A DNA stretch of 64,000 bases from Chitinophaga rupis (lineage in GTDB: Bacteria; Bacteroidota; Bacteroidia; Chitinophagales; Chitinophagaceae). The translations under genes and the position numbers were made by a program. The notes under the pieces were generated by a model. The model saw nothing but the letters and a program-made list of their open reading frames with translations. It ran no database searches and was not told the origin of the DNA. This document shows, in pieces, positions 35,715 to 45,027 of this stretch (its first letter is position 1; each line of letters starts with the position of its first letter). The stretch is taken from the NCBI RefSeq assembly GCF_900109685.1, contig NZ_FOBB01000003.1, positions 248,001-312,000 of the forward strand, read 5' to 3'.

Positions 35715-37256
35715 TTAATACCCCGGGTTCTGCTGCCACTGCGGGTTGCGGAGCATTTCATTCGTGGGTATGGGTGTTAAATATTTTTGTGCCAGCGCTG
35801 CCGGGTTATTGGCAACTGCGGGGTTGATCGGATTTTCGAGGTTGCTGCGTTTGGCCAGGATCTGCGGCAGCAGCTGCAGGCGCACAATATCAAACCAGCG
35901 TATGCCAAATTCACCTGCAAACTCATAAGCCCTTTCCTGTACTACGGAATCGCGGAAGGCATTCAGCGCCAGACCGGGTGTAAGGTCTGCCAGGCCCGCG
36001 CGCCTTCTTACCTGGTTAATAGCTGCATAGCTTTCTGAAGTGGGTGCATTAGCCGCCATGGCAGATGCTTCTGCATAGTTCAGCAACACCATGGGATAGC
36101 GGATAATGTCCAGCGTTTTGTTGGTGCTGGGATTTGCAGAGATAATGGAGTTATCTGTTTCCACGATACCATCGCCAACGCCTGAACGGAATTTCTTGTA
36201 ATACGGATGCCCGGCATGTGTTTCTGTGGAGCTCCAGGGTACCAGCTTAAAGGTTCTGTTAGGCTGCAGCAGTTTAATGGTGGTATAAAAAGTAGCATCG
36301 GTGCGGGCGCATTTGGGTGCGGCCTGGTAAAAGTTGATCTCCGGGTAAAAATCGTCCCAGCCACTGTTACCGTTCAGCGCTACTTCATCCAGCGGCATGC
36401 AGGAGGAGCCAAAGGTACGCTGCGGCAAACCGCCTGCTACATTGAATTGCAAGGAGAAGATGGACTCTGAATTATTATTGGTGGTGAATACTTTTGCATA
36501 GTCGGGTACCAGTGTGAACTGGCCTGATTTAATTACCGCATCTGACTGTTCTGCTGCCAGCGCATAGTTAGCAGTTTGTTTCAGCGGCCATCCTGCCATG
36601 GTTAAATACACCTCTGCCAGCAAGGCTTTGGCGGCCTGCTGATTGGCTTTGCCTGGTGCACCCGGAAAAGAAGTGGGTAAAAAACCGATAGCAGTTTTAA
36701 GATCGCTTACGATCAGATTGTATACATTGCTTACAGAATCCCTTGCAGGACGCGCATCTACATCCAGCGGTTTATCAATTACCGGTACAGGGCCAAAAGT
36801 GCGCACCAGCATGTAGTAGCTGAAGGCTCTTAAATAAAAGGCCTGTCCTGCGTAAGCATGCTTTACATCGTCTGCAGCATCTACCTTTTCATAATTGGCA
36901 ATAACGTTGTTAGCCTGGTAAATGGCTGTCCAGGGGCCCTGCCATACGTTGTTCAAACGGCCGTCGGCATCGGAGTTACCATTTAACTGGTCAAATAAAC
37001 GGAAGCCCAGCTTATTCAATCCCGGGTCTGTGGTAAGATCATCGGAACCAAAACAGGGCGTGCTGTTGCTGATGTTGGCATAAGCTGCATCTACTGCCAG
37101 CTGCAGGTAAATGGAGGCCACTGCGGCATCCAGGTCAGAGGCTGTTTTAAAATAAGTGCCTGGTGTAAGGCTACCCTTCGGATCTTCCGTTAGCTTCTGA
37201 CAGCCAGCACCGGCAAGGGTGAGGCCTAACAGAAAAGTGATGTATCTCAATTTCAT
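35715..37256 (-). CDS. SusD/RagB-family outer-membrane lipoprotein
   Basis: This 513-residue lipoprotein has the lipobox LAGAGC (Cys19) followed by QKLTEDPKGSLTPGTYF, a standard SusD start. The scaffold helices include AGQAFYLRAFSYYMLVRTFGPVPVIDKP, and the C-terminal RagB part has VLLNYAEASAMA, INQVRRRAGL and VQERAYEFAGEFGIRWFDIVRL, with the closing RNPQWQQNPGY. It captures oligosaccharides at the surface for the SusC encoded upstream. The 128-base gap between SusC and SusD holds a GCTTTATGCTTT repeat island, an unusually long spacer for this gene pair. Confidence 0.97.
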   Translation of the reverse strand: MKLRYITFLLGLTLAGAGCQKLTEDPKGSLTPGTYFKTASDLDAAVASIYLQLAVDAAYANISNSTPCFGSDDLTTDPGLNKLGFRLFDQLNGNSDADGRLNNVWQGPWTAIYQANNVIANYEKVDAADDVKHAYAGQAFYLRAFSYYMLVRTFGPVPVIDKPLDVDARPARDSVSNVYNLIVSDLKTAIGFLPTSFPGAPGKANQQAAKALLAEVYLTMAGWPLKQTANYALAAEQSDAVIKSGQFTLVPDYAKVFTTNNNSESIFSLQFNVAGGLPQRTFGSSCMPLDEVALNGNSGWDDFYPEINFYQAAPKCARTDATFYTTIKLLQPNRTFKLVPWSSTETHAGHPYYKKFRSGVGDGIVETDNSIISANPSTNKTLDIIRYPMVLLNYAEASAMAANAPTSESYAAINQVRRRAGLADLTPGLALNAFRDSVVQERAYEFAGEFGIRWFDIVRLQLLPQILAKRSNLENPINPAVANNPAALAQKYLTPIPTNEMLRNPQWQQNPGY

Positions 37257-37284
37257 TATAATTAATAATTAAGAATCAATAAAT

Positions 37285-37382
37285 AGCATGCTTTTAGCTT
37301 TTAGCCTTTAGCTGTTGGCTTTTAGCTTTATGCTTTTTGCTTTTTGCTTTATGCTTTATGCTTTATGCTTTCCGCTTTCTGC
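37285..37382. repeat. GCTTTATGCTTT-type repeat island between SusC and SusD
   Basis: The spacer holds TTTTAGC-rich units followed by six or more GCTTTATGCTTT/GCTTTTTGCTTT units running up to the SusC stop codon. The unit matches the repeats at 4118-4297 and 34312-34362. Confidence 0.85.
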
Positions 37383-37384
37383 TC

Positions 37385-40378
37385 CTAAAATCCTGCACGC
37401 AATCCAAACGTATACGTACGCGGATTGGGGATCACACCCATTTCCAGGCCCTGTGTAATGGCGTTGGTGGCGTTGGTGATCTCCGGATCATAACCCGGGT
37501 AGCTGGTAACGGTGAAAAGGTTTTGCCCGCTCACATATACTTCCAGGTTGCGCAGCTTCACTTTGCTTAACAGGGATTCAGGTATGTGATAAGAGATAGA
37601 CAAATTCTTCAGCTTCATGTAGCTGGCATTGTACACATAACGGCTGCTGTTAATAAAGTTGGTGCTGCTTTTACTGAAGGTGGGATTATCTGTTTCATGC
37701 GTAGGTGTCCAGATGTCCAGCGCATCCTGCGTGGTGGCATTACGTGCATCGCCTAAACCACCCCATACATAAGCCAGGGTCTGTGAATAGATCTGGTAAC
37801 CTGTAGCGCCCTGCAGCATAAAGCTCAGCGTAAAGTTGTCGTACTTAATATCATTGATAAACCCGAACGTGAATTTGGGAGTGCCGTTACCGATTGTTTG
37901 CAGATCTGCTGCGGTGTATTTTTTATCGCCGTCAACATCCACATATTTTGCATCGCCGGGTTTCATACCAAACAGCGCAGCTTCTGCAGCTTCCTTGGCT
38001 TTCCAGGTGCCCAGGAACTTATAGCCGTAAAACTCGCCCAGGGGCTGCCCTATCTTCAGAATGGATACATTGCTTTGCGGGGAGCCGATGTTATTCACCA
38101 CAATGTTATCCAGCCCGCCCAGGTCCACTACTTTATTGCGGTTAATGGAAGCGATCAGGTTACTGCTCCAGGTTAATTTTTTAGTGCTGATGGGTGTACC
38201 GCCCAGGGCAAACTCCAATCCTTTATTTTCTACGCTGCCTATGTTACGGGCATAGGTGGCGCCACTGTTATAGAACGGGGCCTGGAAATAATACAGCAGG
38301 TCCTTGATCTTTTTGTGATACGCATCTACCGTAAAGGTGAGGCGGCCTTTGAGGAAGGCAGCATCCAAACCTGCATCATACTGCTCCGTGCGTTCCCATT
38401 TCAGGGAGGTGGATACCGGGCTGCCCAGCGGAGTGGTTACCGTGGGTTTGCTGCCATCAAAATAATAGGGCGCACCGGTACTGATCTGCGGAATGGTGGC
38501 ATAAGGGTTTACGGCCTGGTTGCCTGTTACACCAAAGCTGGCGCGCAGCTTCAGGTCGGAGAAAATGCGGTTATCCTGCATAAACCCTTCTTTGGCAATA
38601 TTCCAGCCCAGGGCCAGTGAGGGGAAGGTGCTGTACTTATCCAGCAGGTGCGATGAACCATCCACACGCACGGCTGCTGTTAACAGGTATTTATTTTTAT
38701 AGGCGTAGTTCACACGGCCCATATAAGACTGTAACGCATCTGCCCAGTAACCGGATGATACCAGCTGGGTGCTGCCCAGTCCTATATTATAATAGCCATT
38801 CACATAACTGATCAGGTTCACGCCCTGTGCATTGGAATTAATGTTGCGGCGGTTCTGCTGCTCATACAGCGCGGTTAAAGTAAGGGAGTGATCGCCAAAA
38901 TCACCGCGGTAGGTAAGGAAGTTACTGTTCTGGTAAGAGCGGTAGCGGGTATTGCCCTGTGAGGCAAAGTCGCGGCCCGACATTCCAAGGCTGGTCTCTT
39001 TCCCGAACAGCTGCTGGTTCAATGACCACTGGATCTCGTATGTATTGTTGGAGGTGAAGCTAAGGCCGGGCAGTATGCGCCAGGTAAATACGCCCGTTCC
39101 CGTTAGGTTGGTGGCGCTGTTATCTACCTGCTGGTTGCTGGCCTGCGCTACAGGGTTGATCTGTATGGAGCCGTATTGCGCGGAGAGGATGTATTTGCCA
39201 TCTGCATTACGCACAGGCGATGTAGGATCCCACTGGGTAGCCTGTGCAAACGGATCTATCAGGTCGCCGGGGTATTGCGTATTGCGGTTCTGCGGGAACA
39301 GCGCCGTTACATTCACCTTCAGATCCATTTTATCATTCAGCTTCACATCCACATTGCTTCTTAAGGTAGTGCGTTTATAATACTGGTTCAGGATAAGGCC
39401 CGGCTGATCCAGGTGGTTAAAGGAGAACATGTAGCGCACGCCGGTATTACCGCCGGATACGCTCAGCTGGTAGTTCTGGATCCAGGGGCTTTGCTGCAGC
39501 TCTTTTTGCCAGTTAGTACCGCCTTTGGATTGCAGCTCCTGCAGCTGCGCATCGGTAAATGCAGCGGGGTTGCCGGAAAGCTGGAACTGCGTATTTACCG
39601 TACGGGCAAAATCGTACGCGTTCATAAGATCCAGCTGTTTGGGTACGCTGGCTTTACTGAACCAGGTGCTGAAATCCACACGCGTTTTGCCTTCCTTACC
39701 GCTTTTGGTAGTTACCAGCACTACGCCGTTAGAGCCCCTGGAACCGTAAATAGCGGTGGCAGAAGCATCTTTCAGTATTTCCATGGATTCTATATCATTG
39801 GGGTTAAGGGATTCCACGCTGCCGCCAATGTAACCGTCAATTACATACAGCGGTTCGTTAGAGCCGGTAATGGAATTCACCCCGCGGATCCGCACGCTTA
39901 AACCTGCACCGGGCTGGCCGTTGTTGCTGGCTACCTGCACACCGGAAGTGGTGCCCTGCAATGCCTGCTCAACCCTTACCAGGGGGCGTTTTACAATTTC
40001 CTCCGACCTAACGGTGCTGGTAGCGCCGGTAACATCTCTTTTGCGCTGCACACCGTAACCTACTACCACCACATCATTCAGGGAATGTGCGTCTGTTTTC
40101 AGGCGCACAGTTACGCTGGCGCCATTCACAGTTACTTCCTGCTCAACGTAGCCGATGTAAGAAACAATCAGAACGGGGGATGCCTGTTCTCCTGTGTTGA
40201 TCTGAAAATTTCCGGAAGCATCTGTAATAGCAGAAACCGTGGAGGCCTTTACCCTGACCGTAGCACCGGGTAATGGCTGGTTGCCTTCATCGGTCACAGT
40301 GCCCTTTACTGTGTGTTGCTGGGCATGCACATCCAGGAAAACAAATGCCATGACAAGCATTAGTACTAATCTTTGCAT
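37385..40378 (-). CDS. SusC/RagA TonB-dependent transporter without STN domain
   Basis: This transporter of about 997 residues has a signal peptide to about residue 19 (VHAQ), a carboxypeptidase-regulatory-like domain (HTVKGTVTDEGNQPLPGATVRVK), a plug with VVVGYGVQRKRDVTGATSTV and the SusC signature SLNPNDIESMEILKDASATAIYGSRGSNGVVLVTTK, and a beta-barrel ending in GLRAGF. Unlike the other two SusC proteins in this window it has no STN domain, and no FecR/ECF pair accompanies it, so control must be different. The frame continues upstream to 40438, but the ATG at 40378 gives a proper signal peptide. A 40-base element shared with the 45023 operon lies at 40419-40458. Confidence 0.97.
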   Translation of the reverse strand: MQRLVLMLVMAFVFLDVHAQQHTVKGTVTDEGNQPLPGATVRVKASTVSAITDASGNFQINTGEQASPVLIVSYIGYVEQEVTVNGASVTVRLKTDAHSLNDVVVVGYGVQRKRDVTGATSTVRSEEIVKRPLVRVEQALQGTTSGVQVASNNGQPGAGLSVRIRGVNSITGSNEPLYVIDGYIGGSVESLNPNDIESMEILKDASATAIYGSRGSNGVVLVTTKSGKEGKTRVDFSTWFSKASVPKQLDLMNAYDFARTVNTQFQLSGNPAAFTDAQLQELQSKGGTNWQKELQQSPWIQNYQLSVSGGNTGVRYMFSFNHLDQPGLILNQYYKRTTLRSNVDVKLNDKMDLKVNVTALFPQNRNTQYPGDLIDPFAQATQWDPTSPVRNADGKYILSAQYGSIQINPVAQASNQQVDNSATNLTGTGVFTWRILPGLSFTSNNTYEIQWSLNQQLFGKETSLGMSGRDFASQGNTRYRSYQNSNFLTYRGDFGDHSLTLTALYEQQNRRNINSNAQGVNLISYVNGYYNIGLGSTQLVSSGYWADALQSYMGRVNYAYKNKYLLTAAVRVDGSSHLLDKYSTFPSLALGWNIAKEGFMQDNRIFSDLKLRASFGVTGNQAVNPYATIPQISTGAPYYFDGSKPTVTTPLGSPVSTSLKWERTEQYDAGLDAAFLKGRLTFTVDAYHKKIKDLLYYFQAPFYNSGATYARNIGSVENKGLEFALGGTPISTKKLTWSSNLIASINRNKVVDLGGLDNIVVNNIGSPQSNVSILKIGQPLGEFYGYKFLGTWKAKEAAEAALFGMKPGDAKYVDVDGDKKYTAADLQTIGNGTPKFTFGFINDIKYDNFTLSFMLQGATGYQIYSQTLAYVWGGLGDARNATTQDALDIWTPTHETDNPTFSKSSTNFINSSRYVYNASYMKLKNLSISYHIPESLLSKVKLRNLEVYVSGQNLFTVTSYPGYDPEITNATNAITQGLEMGVIPNPRTYTFGLRAGF

Positions 40379-40418
40379 AACGGGACAGTTTCGATTTAAA
40401 TTTTTGATTGAAATAATA

Positions 40419-40458
40419 CTGCAAGTAAGGCGGGGCACACTAACACGGGCATTAATAA
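40419..40458 (-). promoter_or_regulatory. Shared 40-base upstream element, copy 1
   Basis: On the minus strand this reads TTATTAATGCCCGTGTTAGT then GTGCCCCGCCTTACTTGCAG. It agrees with 45028-45067 at 29 of 40 positions without gaps, with blocks TTATTAATGCC, GTTA, CCCCGCCT and TTGCAG conserved. The TA/TTG-rich end resembles a degraded -7 box. It lies 40 bases before the SusC start. Confidence 0.5.
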
Positions 40459-40557
40459 CGGGCTAACGAAAAAATTAATTTTATGGAAATGCTTTAACGG
40501 GAGCCTTAACGGTTATATTATTTTTTTACAACCCATTGGTAGTGAAGTGGTTTTTAA

Positions 40558-42468
40558 TTAATCGGGCATATATTCCTGTGCAGGAATATTTTGTACCGCG
40601 GTTTGCTTTGCCCGCTCCAACAGGTAATTACCCATTACCAGGTAATCGATTGCGGTGTGCATGAACGCCAGGAAAGCATCTTCCGGGCTGCATACAATAG
40701 GTGCTCCACGCACATTAAAAGAGGTATTAATGAGCATAGGGCAGCCGGTGAGTGCTTTAAAATCATGGATCAGCTGCCAGTATTTTGGATGGGCTGTTTT
40801 ACTAACGGTTTGAATGCGGGCGGAATAATCCACATGGGTAACAGCGGGTACGGGTGAGCGGGGATCATTTAAACGTTCATAGATATTTTGCCGGTAGTTT
40901 TCCGGCACGGGAAAACGCAGCGCTGCTTTTAATGGCGTAACAAATAACATGTAGGGCGAAGGGCCCTGCATATCAAAATATGCTGCGGCATCTTCTTCCA
41001 GCACGCTGGGCGCAAATGGGCGGAAAGCTTCCCTTGCTTTTATTTGCAGGTTAATGTACTGCTGCATGCAGGGGTTGCGTGGATCGGCCAGTATGCTGCG
41101 GTTGCCCAGGGCGCGGGGGCCAAACTCCATACGGTCCTGGAACCAGCCAATAACCTTCCCTGCTGCCAGCAGCTCGCTAACGCGGGCGCTGAGCATGGAA
41201 AAATCCGCTACATATTCCGCGGTGGCATTGTAACGGTGAATGACAGTGGCGATTTGTTGCCGGGTATAAGCCGGACCTAAAAGAGCCGCCTGCATAGCGT
41301 CTGGACCGGGGGGCTGGCCCCGCATGATCCGGGGCATTTGCTCCGCAATGTGATATGCTGCCAGGGCAGCGCCTAATGCCCCACCGGCATCGCCAGCGGC
41401 GGGTTGGATCCATATATTATCAAAACAACCGGCCAGCAGCAGCTGGTAATTTGCAACACCATTCAGGGCTACCCCACCTGCCATTACCAGGTTCTTACTT
41501 CCGGTAATACGCTGCGCCGTACGGGCCAGCGCTACCACGATCATTTCCGTAACCTGCTGCATGGCCAGGGCCAGGTTCCTGTGCGATGGGGTGATGGCGG
41601 ATTCCGGCTGCCGCCGTGGAATGCCTAAGAGCGTGGCCCACTTTTTATCATTGGTCATGCGCAGGCCGGTGACAAAGCGGAAGTAGGACATATTTAATAA
41701 TATAGAGCCATCTTCCCGGATATCTACTAATGCAGAGAGGATCTTTTCTTTGAACAAGATAGTTTCCGGCGATTGCGGATCGCCGTAAGGCGCAAGCCCC
41801 ATGAGCTTATACTCCCCACTGTTCACCTTAAAACCCAGGTAATAAGTAAAGGCGGAGTACAACAAGCCTATGGAATTTGGAAAGCGCAGCTCCTGCATTA
41901 TTTTTACCTGGTTACCCTGCCCGTGGCAAATAGTAGCTGTAGCCCATTCCCCTACACCATCAATGGTAAGAATGGCCGCTTCTTCAAAGGGAGATGGATA
42001 AAATGCGCTGGCAGCATGGGATAGGTGATGTTCGGGGAAGTAGATCGGAACTTTGTTGGTTTTGTTGTTTTCCTTCTTTGTTTTGGCTCCCTTACCCAGA
42101 TCATCTTCCTTTTCCAATTTCCTGAGCTGCCTGCGCAGCAGCTTTTTCATTTGCAACTTTTCGTGCAGCCATACCGGTATGGCAGTTAAAAAGCTGAGTA
42201 GCCCCGCTGGTGCAAAGGCATGATACGTTTCCAGCAGGCGCTCAAACTTCAGTAAAGGCTTATCATAAAAAGCGACGGCAGTCAGCTGGCCGTAGGTAAT
42301 GCCCGCTTCCTGTAATACATAGCGAATGGCATTCTCCGGGAAAGATGCATCGTGCTTAATGCGGGTAAACCGTTCCTCCTGTGCAGCGGCTATTATTTTA
42401 CCATCTATAATGATGGCAGCGGCGCTGTCGTGGTAAAATGCAGAGATGCCTAATATACAGATAGCCAA
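40558..42468 (-). CDS. NodU/CmcH-family carbamoyltransferase, TTG start
   Basis: This 636-residue O-carbamoyltransferase uses carbamoyl phosphate and ATP to carbamoylate a hydroxyl group. N-terminal kinase-like fold: ILGISAFYHDSAAAIIIDGKIIAAAQEERFTR, then the metal-site histidines in PEHHLSHAASAFY and the TIDGVGEWAT segment. C-terminal domain: WFQDRMEFGPRALGNRSILADPR and INTSFNVRGAPIVCSPEDA. The conserved N-terminus begins right after an in-frame TAA and has no ATG, so TTG at 42468 must be the start. It begins 6 bases after the DUF5989 stop. Neighbours suggest a carbamoylation module like sxtI-J-K-L. The acceptor is unknown; a surface glycan or lipid is a reasonable guess. Confidence 0.95.
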   Translation of the reverse strand: MAICILGISAFYHDSAAAIIIDGKIIAAAQEERFTRIKHDASFPENAIRYVLQEAGITYGQLTAVAFYDKPLLKFERLLETYHAFAPAGLLSFLTAIPVWLHEKLQMKKLLRRQLRKLEKEDDLGKGAKTKKENNKTNKVPIYFPEHHLSHAASAFYPSPFEEAAILTIDGVGEWATATICHGQGNQVKIMQELRFPNSIGLLYSAFTYYLGFKVNSGEYKLMGLAPYGDPQSPETILFKEKILSALVDIREDGSILLNMSYFRFVTGLRMTNDKKWATLLGIPRRQPESAITPSHRNLALAMQQVTEMIVVALARTAQRITGSKNLVMAGGVALNGVANYQLLLAGCFDNIWIQPAAGDAGGALGAALAAYHIAEQMPRIMRGQPPGPDAMQAALLGPAYTRQQIATVIHRYNATAEYVADFSMLSARVSELLAAGKVIGWFQDRMEFGPRALGNRSILADPRNPCMQQYINLQIKAREAFRPFAPSVLEEDAAAYFDMQGPSPYMLFVTPLKAALRFPVPENYRQNIYERLNDPRSPVPAVTHVDYSARIQTVSKTAHPKYWQLIHDFKALTGCPMLINTSFNVRGAPIVCSPEDAFLAFMHTAIDYLVMGNYLLERAKQTAVQNIPAQEYMPD

Positions 42469-42474
42469 GGCGCA

Positions 42475-42624
42475 TTAAAATAAGGTGTAAATAAAAGGCG
42501 CCAGGGCCGGTACGGTGGTGAGCACTACCAGTACGGTAAGCAACAGCAGCATAATGAGCAGCGGCAACAACCAGAATTTTTTCCGGGTGCGCAGGAAAAG
42601 AAAAAGCTCTTTAAAAAATTCCAT
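42475..42624 (-). CDS. DUF5989 small membrane protein (SxtK-like)
   Basis: This 49-residue protein begins MEFFKELFLFLRTRKKFWLL, then has one hydrophobic helix (LLPLLIMLLLLTVLVVLTTVP) and ends APFIYTLF. This is the typical DUF5989 pattern: amphipathic start, RKKFWLLP and APFIYTLF end. Family members are nearly always found beside NodU-type carbamoyltransferases, as with SxtK in cyanobacterial saxitoxin clusters. The biochemical role is unknown. The stop lies 6 bases before the carbamoyltransferase start, so the two are translationally linked. Confidence 0.88.
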   Translation of the reverse strand: MEFFKELFLFLRTRKKFWLLPLLIMLLLLTVLVVLTTVPALAPFIYTLF

Positions 42625-42730
42625 AAACGTGGTTGATCAGTGGTTTAAAATACATGTATGCTCTAATAAAAGCCGCTTACGTGCCGGTTAAAATGGTGGT
42701 GTTCTCCGCTTTAAACATGCTTACCTGTTC

Positions 42731-42973
42731 CTAAAACGTGTGCAACAGATCCTCCTTTATATACACATGATCCCGGTTCACCATCACAGAACCGCGGCCT
42801 TTTTTAAACTGCCGGATGCGAAGGCTGTCCTTACCGGCGAGCCTTCTCAGCAGCCCAACCGGCGTAACGATGATAAAGAACAGGATGCTGAGAATAACAC
42901 GGATATTAATGTACCCCAGCAGCATTCCAAACCTGACCCAGGCAGCGTATAGCGCGCGAAAGAATTTTTTCAT
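42731..42973 (-). CDS. Small membrane protein in carbamoyltransferase module (SxtJ-position)
   Basis: This 80-residue protein has a basic N-terminus (MKKFFRALYAAWVRFG), one or two hydrophobic helices (about 17-45; VILSILFFIIVTPVGLLRRLAG) and a charged tail. I do not recognise a named domain. It occupies the place held by SxtJ in the sxtI-J-K-L order, but it is shorter than SxtJ and visible similarity is weak. It lies 58 bases after the SGNH hydrolase gene and 106 bases before DUF5989, all on the same strand. The strong spacing conservation suggests a membrane partner of the carbamoyltransferase. Confidence 0.8.
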   Translation of the reverse strand: MKKFFRALYAAWVRFGMLLGYINIRVILSILFFIIVTPVGLLRRLAGKDSLRIRQFKKGRGSVMVNRDHVYIKEDLLHTF

Positions 42974-43031
42974 GATCTGTTATTTGCCATTAAAGGCAGT
43001 GGTTTATGAACTGCTTTCTGCCTCTTACTTC

Positions 43032-45023
43032 TTATCTCCTGTTTCTTACTTCCCCCAGTAACAATAATGCCTGCTTATTCCCGGGATCGGTTTTTAATAG
43101 CTTCTCCAGGTAACTGGCGGCGCCTTCATTATTACCCATTTGCCGGTATTTATTCACTACCGGGTTCAGTGCCTCCGGGGTAGTGGTTTGCTGTAGCTGT
43201 ATGATCTCCGCCGTAAGCTGTTTCACCGGTGCCAGGTTCAGGCCGCGGTCGTTATGCTGCATGGCATAATCCAGGTAAGGCATGGCTGCCAAAGGCTGAT
43301 CCATTTTCAGGTACAGCACAAACAGCGTGCGGGCCATTTCAAAAGTGGGCGCCAGCGCAAAAGCTTTGCGGAAATAAAAGGCGGCGTTATTGAAATCATT
43401 CAGCTTACCGTATAAATTGGCTGCCCGCTCATATAAAGGCGCATCTGCAGGATGTTCCAGTACCAGCGTTCCTACCACGGCAGCTGCGCCGGCCCAATCT
43501 GCTTTACCCGCATAATAGTTATACAGGGTATCCATTACAGCCGGCCAGTAAGTATGCTGAAAAGCAAGGCCATAGGCCAGTCGCTCTTCTTCCGTGTTTA
43601 CAGCCAAAGTATCCTTTACCGGTACCGTGGTAAAAGGCCAGCTCCTTTTCAGGTTGGCAATGCGGTAGGCACCTGCCAGGGAATCTACCCTGGTAATGGG
43701 CATGGCGCGCAGCAGCTGCGCGAGGTTCATGCTATCTTTTGGAAAAAAGCCTGCCTGCTGCATACTATTGTAAAACGCATCCGACAGCACGGCATATCCC
43801 TGCAGGTTGGGATGTACATGCTCCAATAGCAGCTCATTACCAATAATATGATCTGCGGAAAGCTGCTCAAAAGCTGCCTTTGCATTTACCAGGTGTGCAT
43901 TCCTGTATTTGCTGCAAAGCTGCGGGATGATGTTATTGAGCGCTGCTGGCGCACGAAAGCGCAGGGCATCCAGGTCGCGCGCAGTGGAAAGCTCCTGGCG
44001 GGCTGTAACCGCATCTCCCTTAGCCAGCAACAGGCGGCCCAGGTAATAGTGCGTGGCGGCGTAGCCGTTATATAATTTCTCCGCCTGCTGAAAGCCGGTG
44101 AAAGCAGCGGCGCTATCCTTATTTTCCAATGCCTGCAAAGCAGCGGTGTATGTTTTTTGAAATGCCGGCGCCTGTGCACTATCCGGCCCCAGGCTAATAA
44201 AAGGCTTTAAGTCTTTTTCATTGGATACCAGGTTGCTGACAAAAACAGGAATGCCCTTTTTATCCAGGAGCTGTAAAGTAGCATCCATATTGGCCTGGAA
44301 CTGCGCAATACCCCGCTTGTATAGCGTGGAGCCGTACGGGATTTGCTGCGCGGCTACCATCAACTCCATACGCGCTTTGCCGGCAGTGGCCTCCGGGCCG
44401 GCAGTACGGCTCAGGATCTTTTCATAGGTATTGGTAAGCAGCTGCATGATTTTATATTCCCGCAGGGCCAGCACCAGGTTCACCAGGCGGGGATTACCGG
44501 CAATGCGTTCAGTACTGCCTACGCCCAGGCTGCCGTAAAACTCATTGTGGCCGGTATAAATAAGCACGGCATCCGGCTGGTAACGTACTACTTCCCTGGC
44601 AAAACCTAGTACAGTAAAAGAGTTCACTGCTGTCAGCGACAGGTTAATGATCTCAAAATCCCGGTCAGGAAAGCTATGCATTAACCGGTATTGCAGCCAG
44701 CGGTGAAAAGCGCCGTTATGATAGTAGGGATAGCCAATAGTAGTGGATTCCCCCAGCACAAAAATGCGGCAGGTATTTTTATCCTTTTCTTTTTTGAATA
44801 ATTCGCTGTTGCCCGTGGTGGCAATGCGCTGGTTCAGGAAATATTTTTTGGAGGCATCCGGGTTTAATACCAGGTAACGGTTATCAGCAGGGGCTTCTAT
44901 AAAAAGGCGCAGGTCGTGGCCGTAATGGAAGGCGCGCAGCAACAGCTCCAGCATCACAATGGCCAGTAATGCCAGGCCAATGCTGATGGCTTTGAACAAC
45001 CGGAGCCTGTTTTTAGTATTCAT
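43032..45023 (-). CDS. Membrane-anchored SGNH/GDSL hydrolase with C-terminal TPR-like repeats
   Basis: This 663-residue protein has an N-terminal transmembrane anchor (about 12-30; ISIGLALLAIVMLELLLRAF), so the rest lies in the periplasm. The SGNH core shows block I GESTTIGYP (Ser93), block III IYTGHNEFYG (Asn160) and a late EHVHPNLQGY carrying the catalytic His with a Glu where Asp is usual. Residues about 290-350 and 480-660 have TPR-like helical repeats. It could be an esterase or acyl/carbamoyl-group editor of surface polymer. It opens the carbamoyltransferase operon, matching the GDSL hydrolase (SxtL) position of sxt clusters. Confidence 0.88.
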   Translation of the reverse strand: MNTKNRLRLFKAISIGLALLAIVMLELLLRAFHYGHDLRLFIEAPADNRYLVLNPDASKKYFLNQRIATTGNSELFKKEKDKNTCRIFVLGESTTIGYPYYHNGAFHRWLQYRLMHSFPDRDFEIINLSLTAVNSFTVLGFAREVVRYQPDAVLIYTGHNEFYGSLGVGSTERIAGNPRLVNLVLALREYKIMQLLTNTYEKILSRTAGPEATAGKARMELMVAAQQIPYGSTLYKRGIAQFQANMDATLQLLDKKGIPVFVSNLVSNEKDLKPFISLGPDSAQAPAFQKTYTAALQALENKDSAAAFTGFQQAEKLYNGYAATHYYLGRLLLAKGDAVTARQELSTARDLDALRFRAPAALNNIIPQLCSKYRNAHLVNAKAAFEQLSADHIIGNELLLEHVHPNLQGYAVLSDAFYNSMQQAGFFPKDSMNLAQLLRAMPITRVDSLAGAYRIANLKRSWPFTTVPVKDTLAVNTEEERLAYGLAFQHTYWPAVMDTLYNYYAGKADWAGAAAVVGTLVLEHPADAPLYERAANLYGKLNDFNNAAFYFRKAFALAPTFEMARTLFVLYLKMDQPLAAMPYLDYAMQHNDRGLNLAPVKQLTAEIIQLQQTTTPEALNPVVNKYRQMGNNEGAASYLEKLLKTDPGNKQALLLLGEVRNRR

Positions 45024-45027
45024 ACCC

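Noticed and set aside
40558..45023. Saxitoxin-type toxin biosynthesis
   Set aside because: Only the carbamoyl-transfer part resembles sxt genes. No sxtA-type polyketide synthase, amidinotransferase or dioxygenase is visible, so toxin synthesis is not supported.
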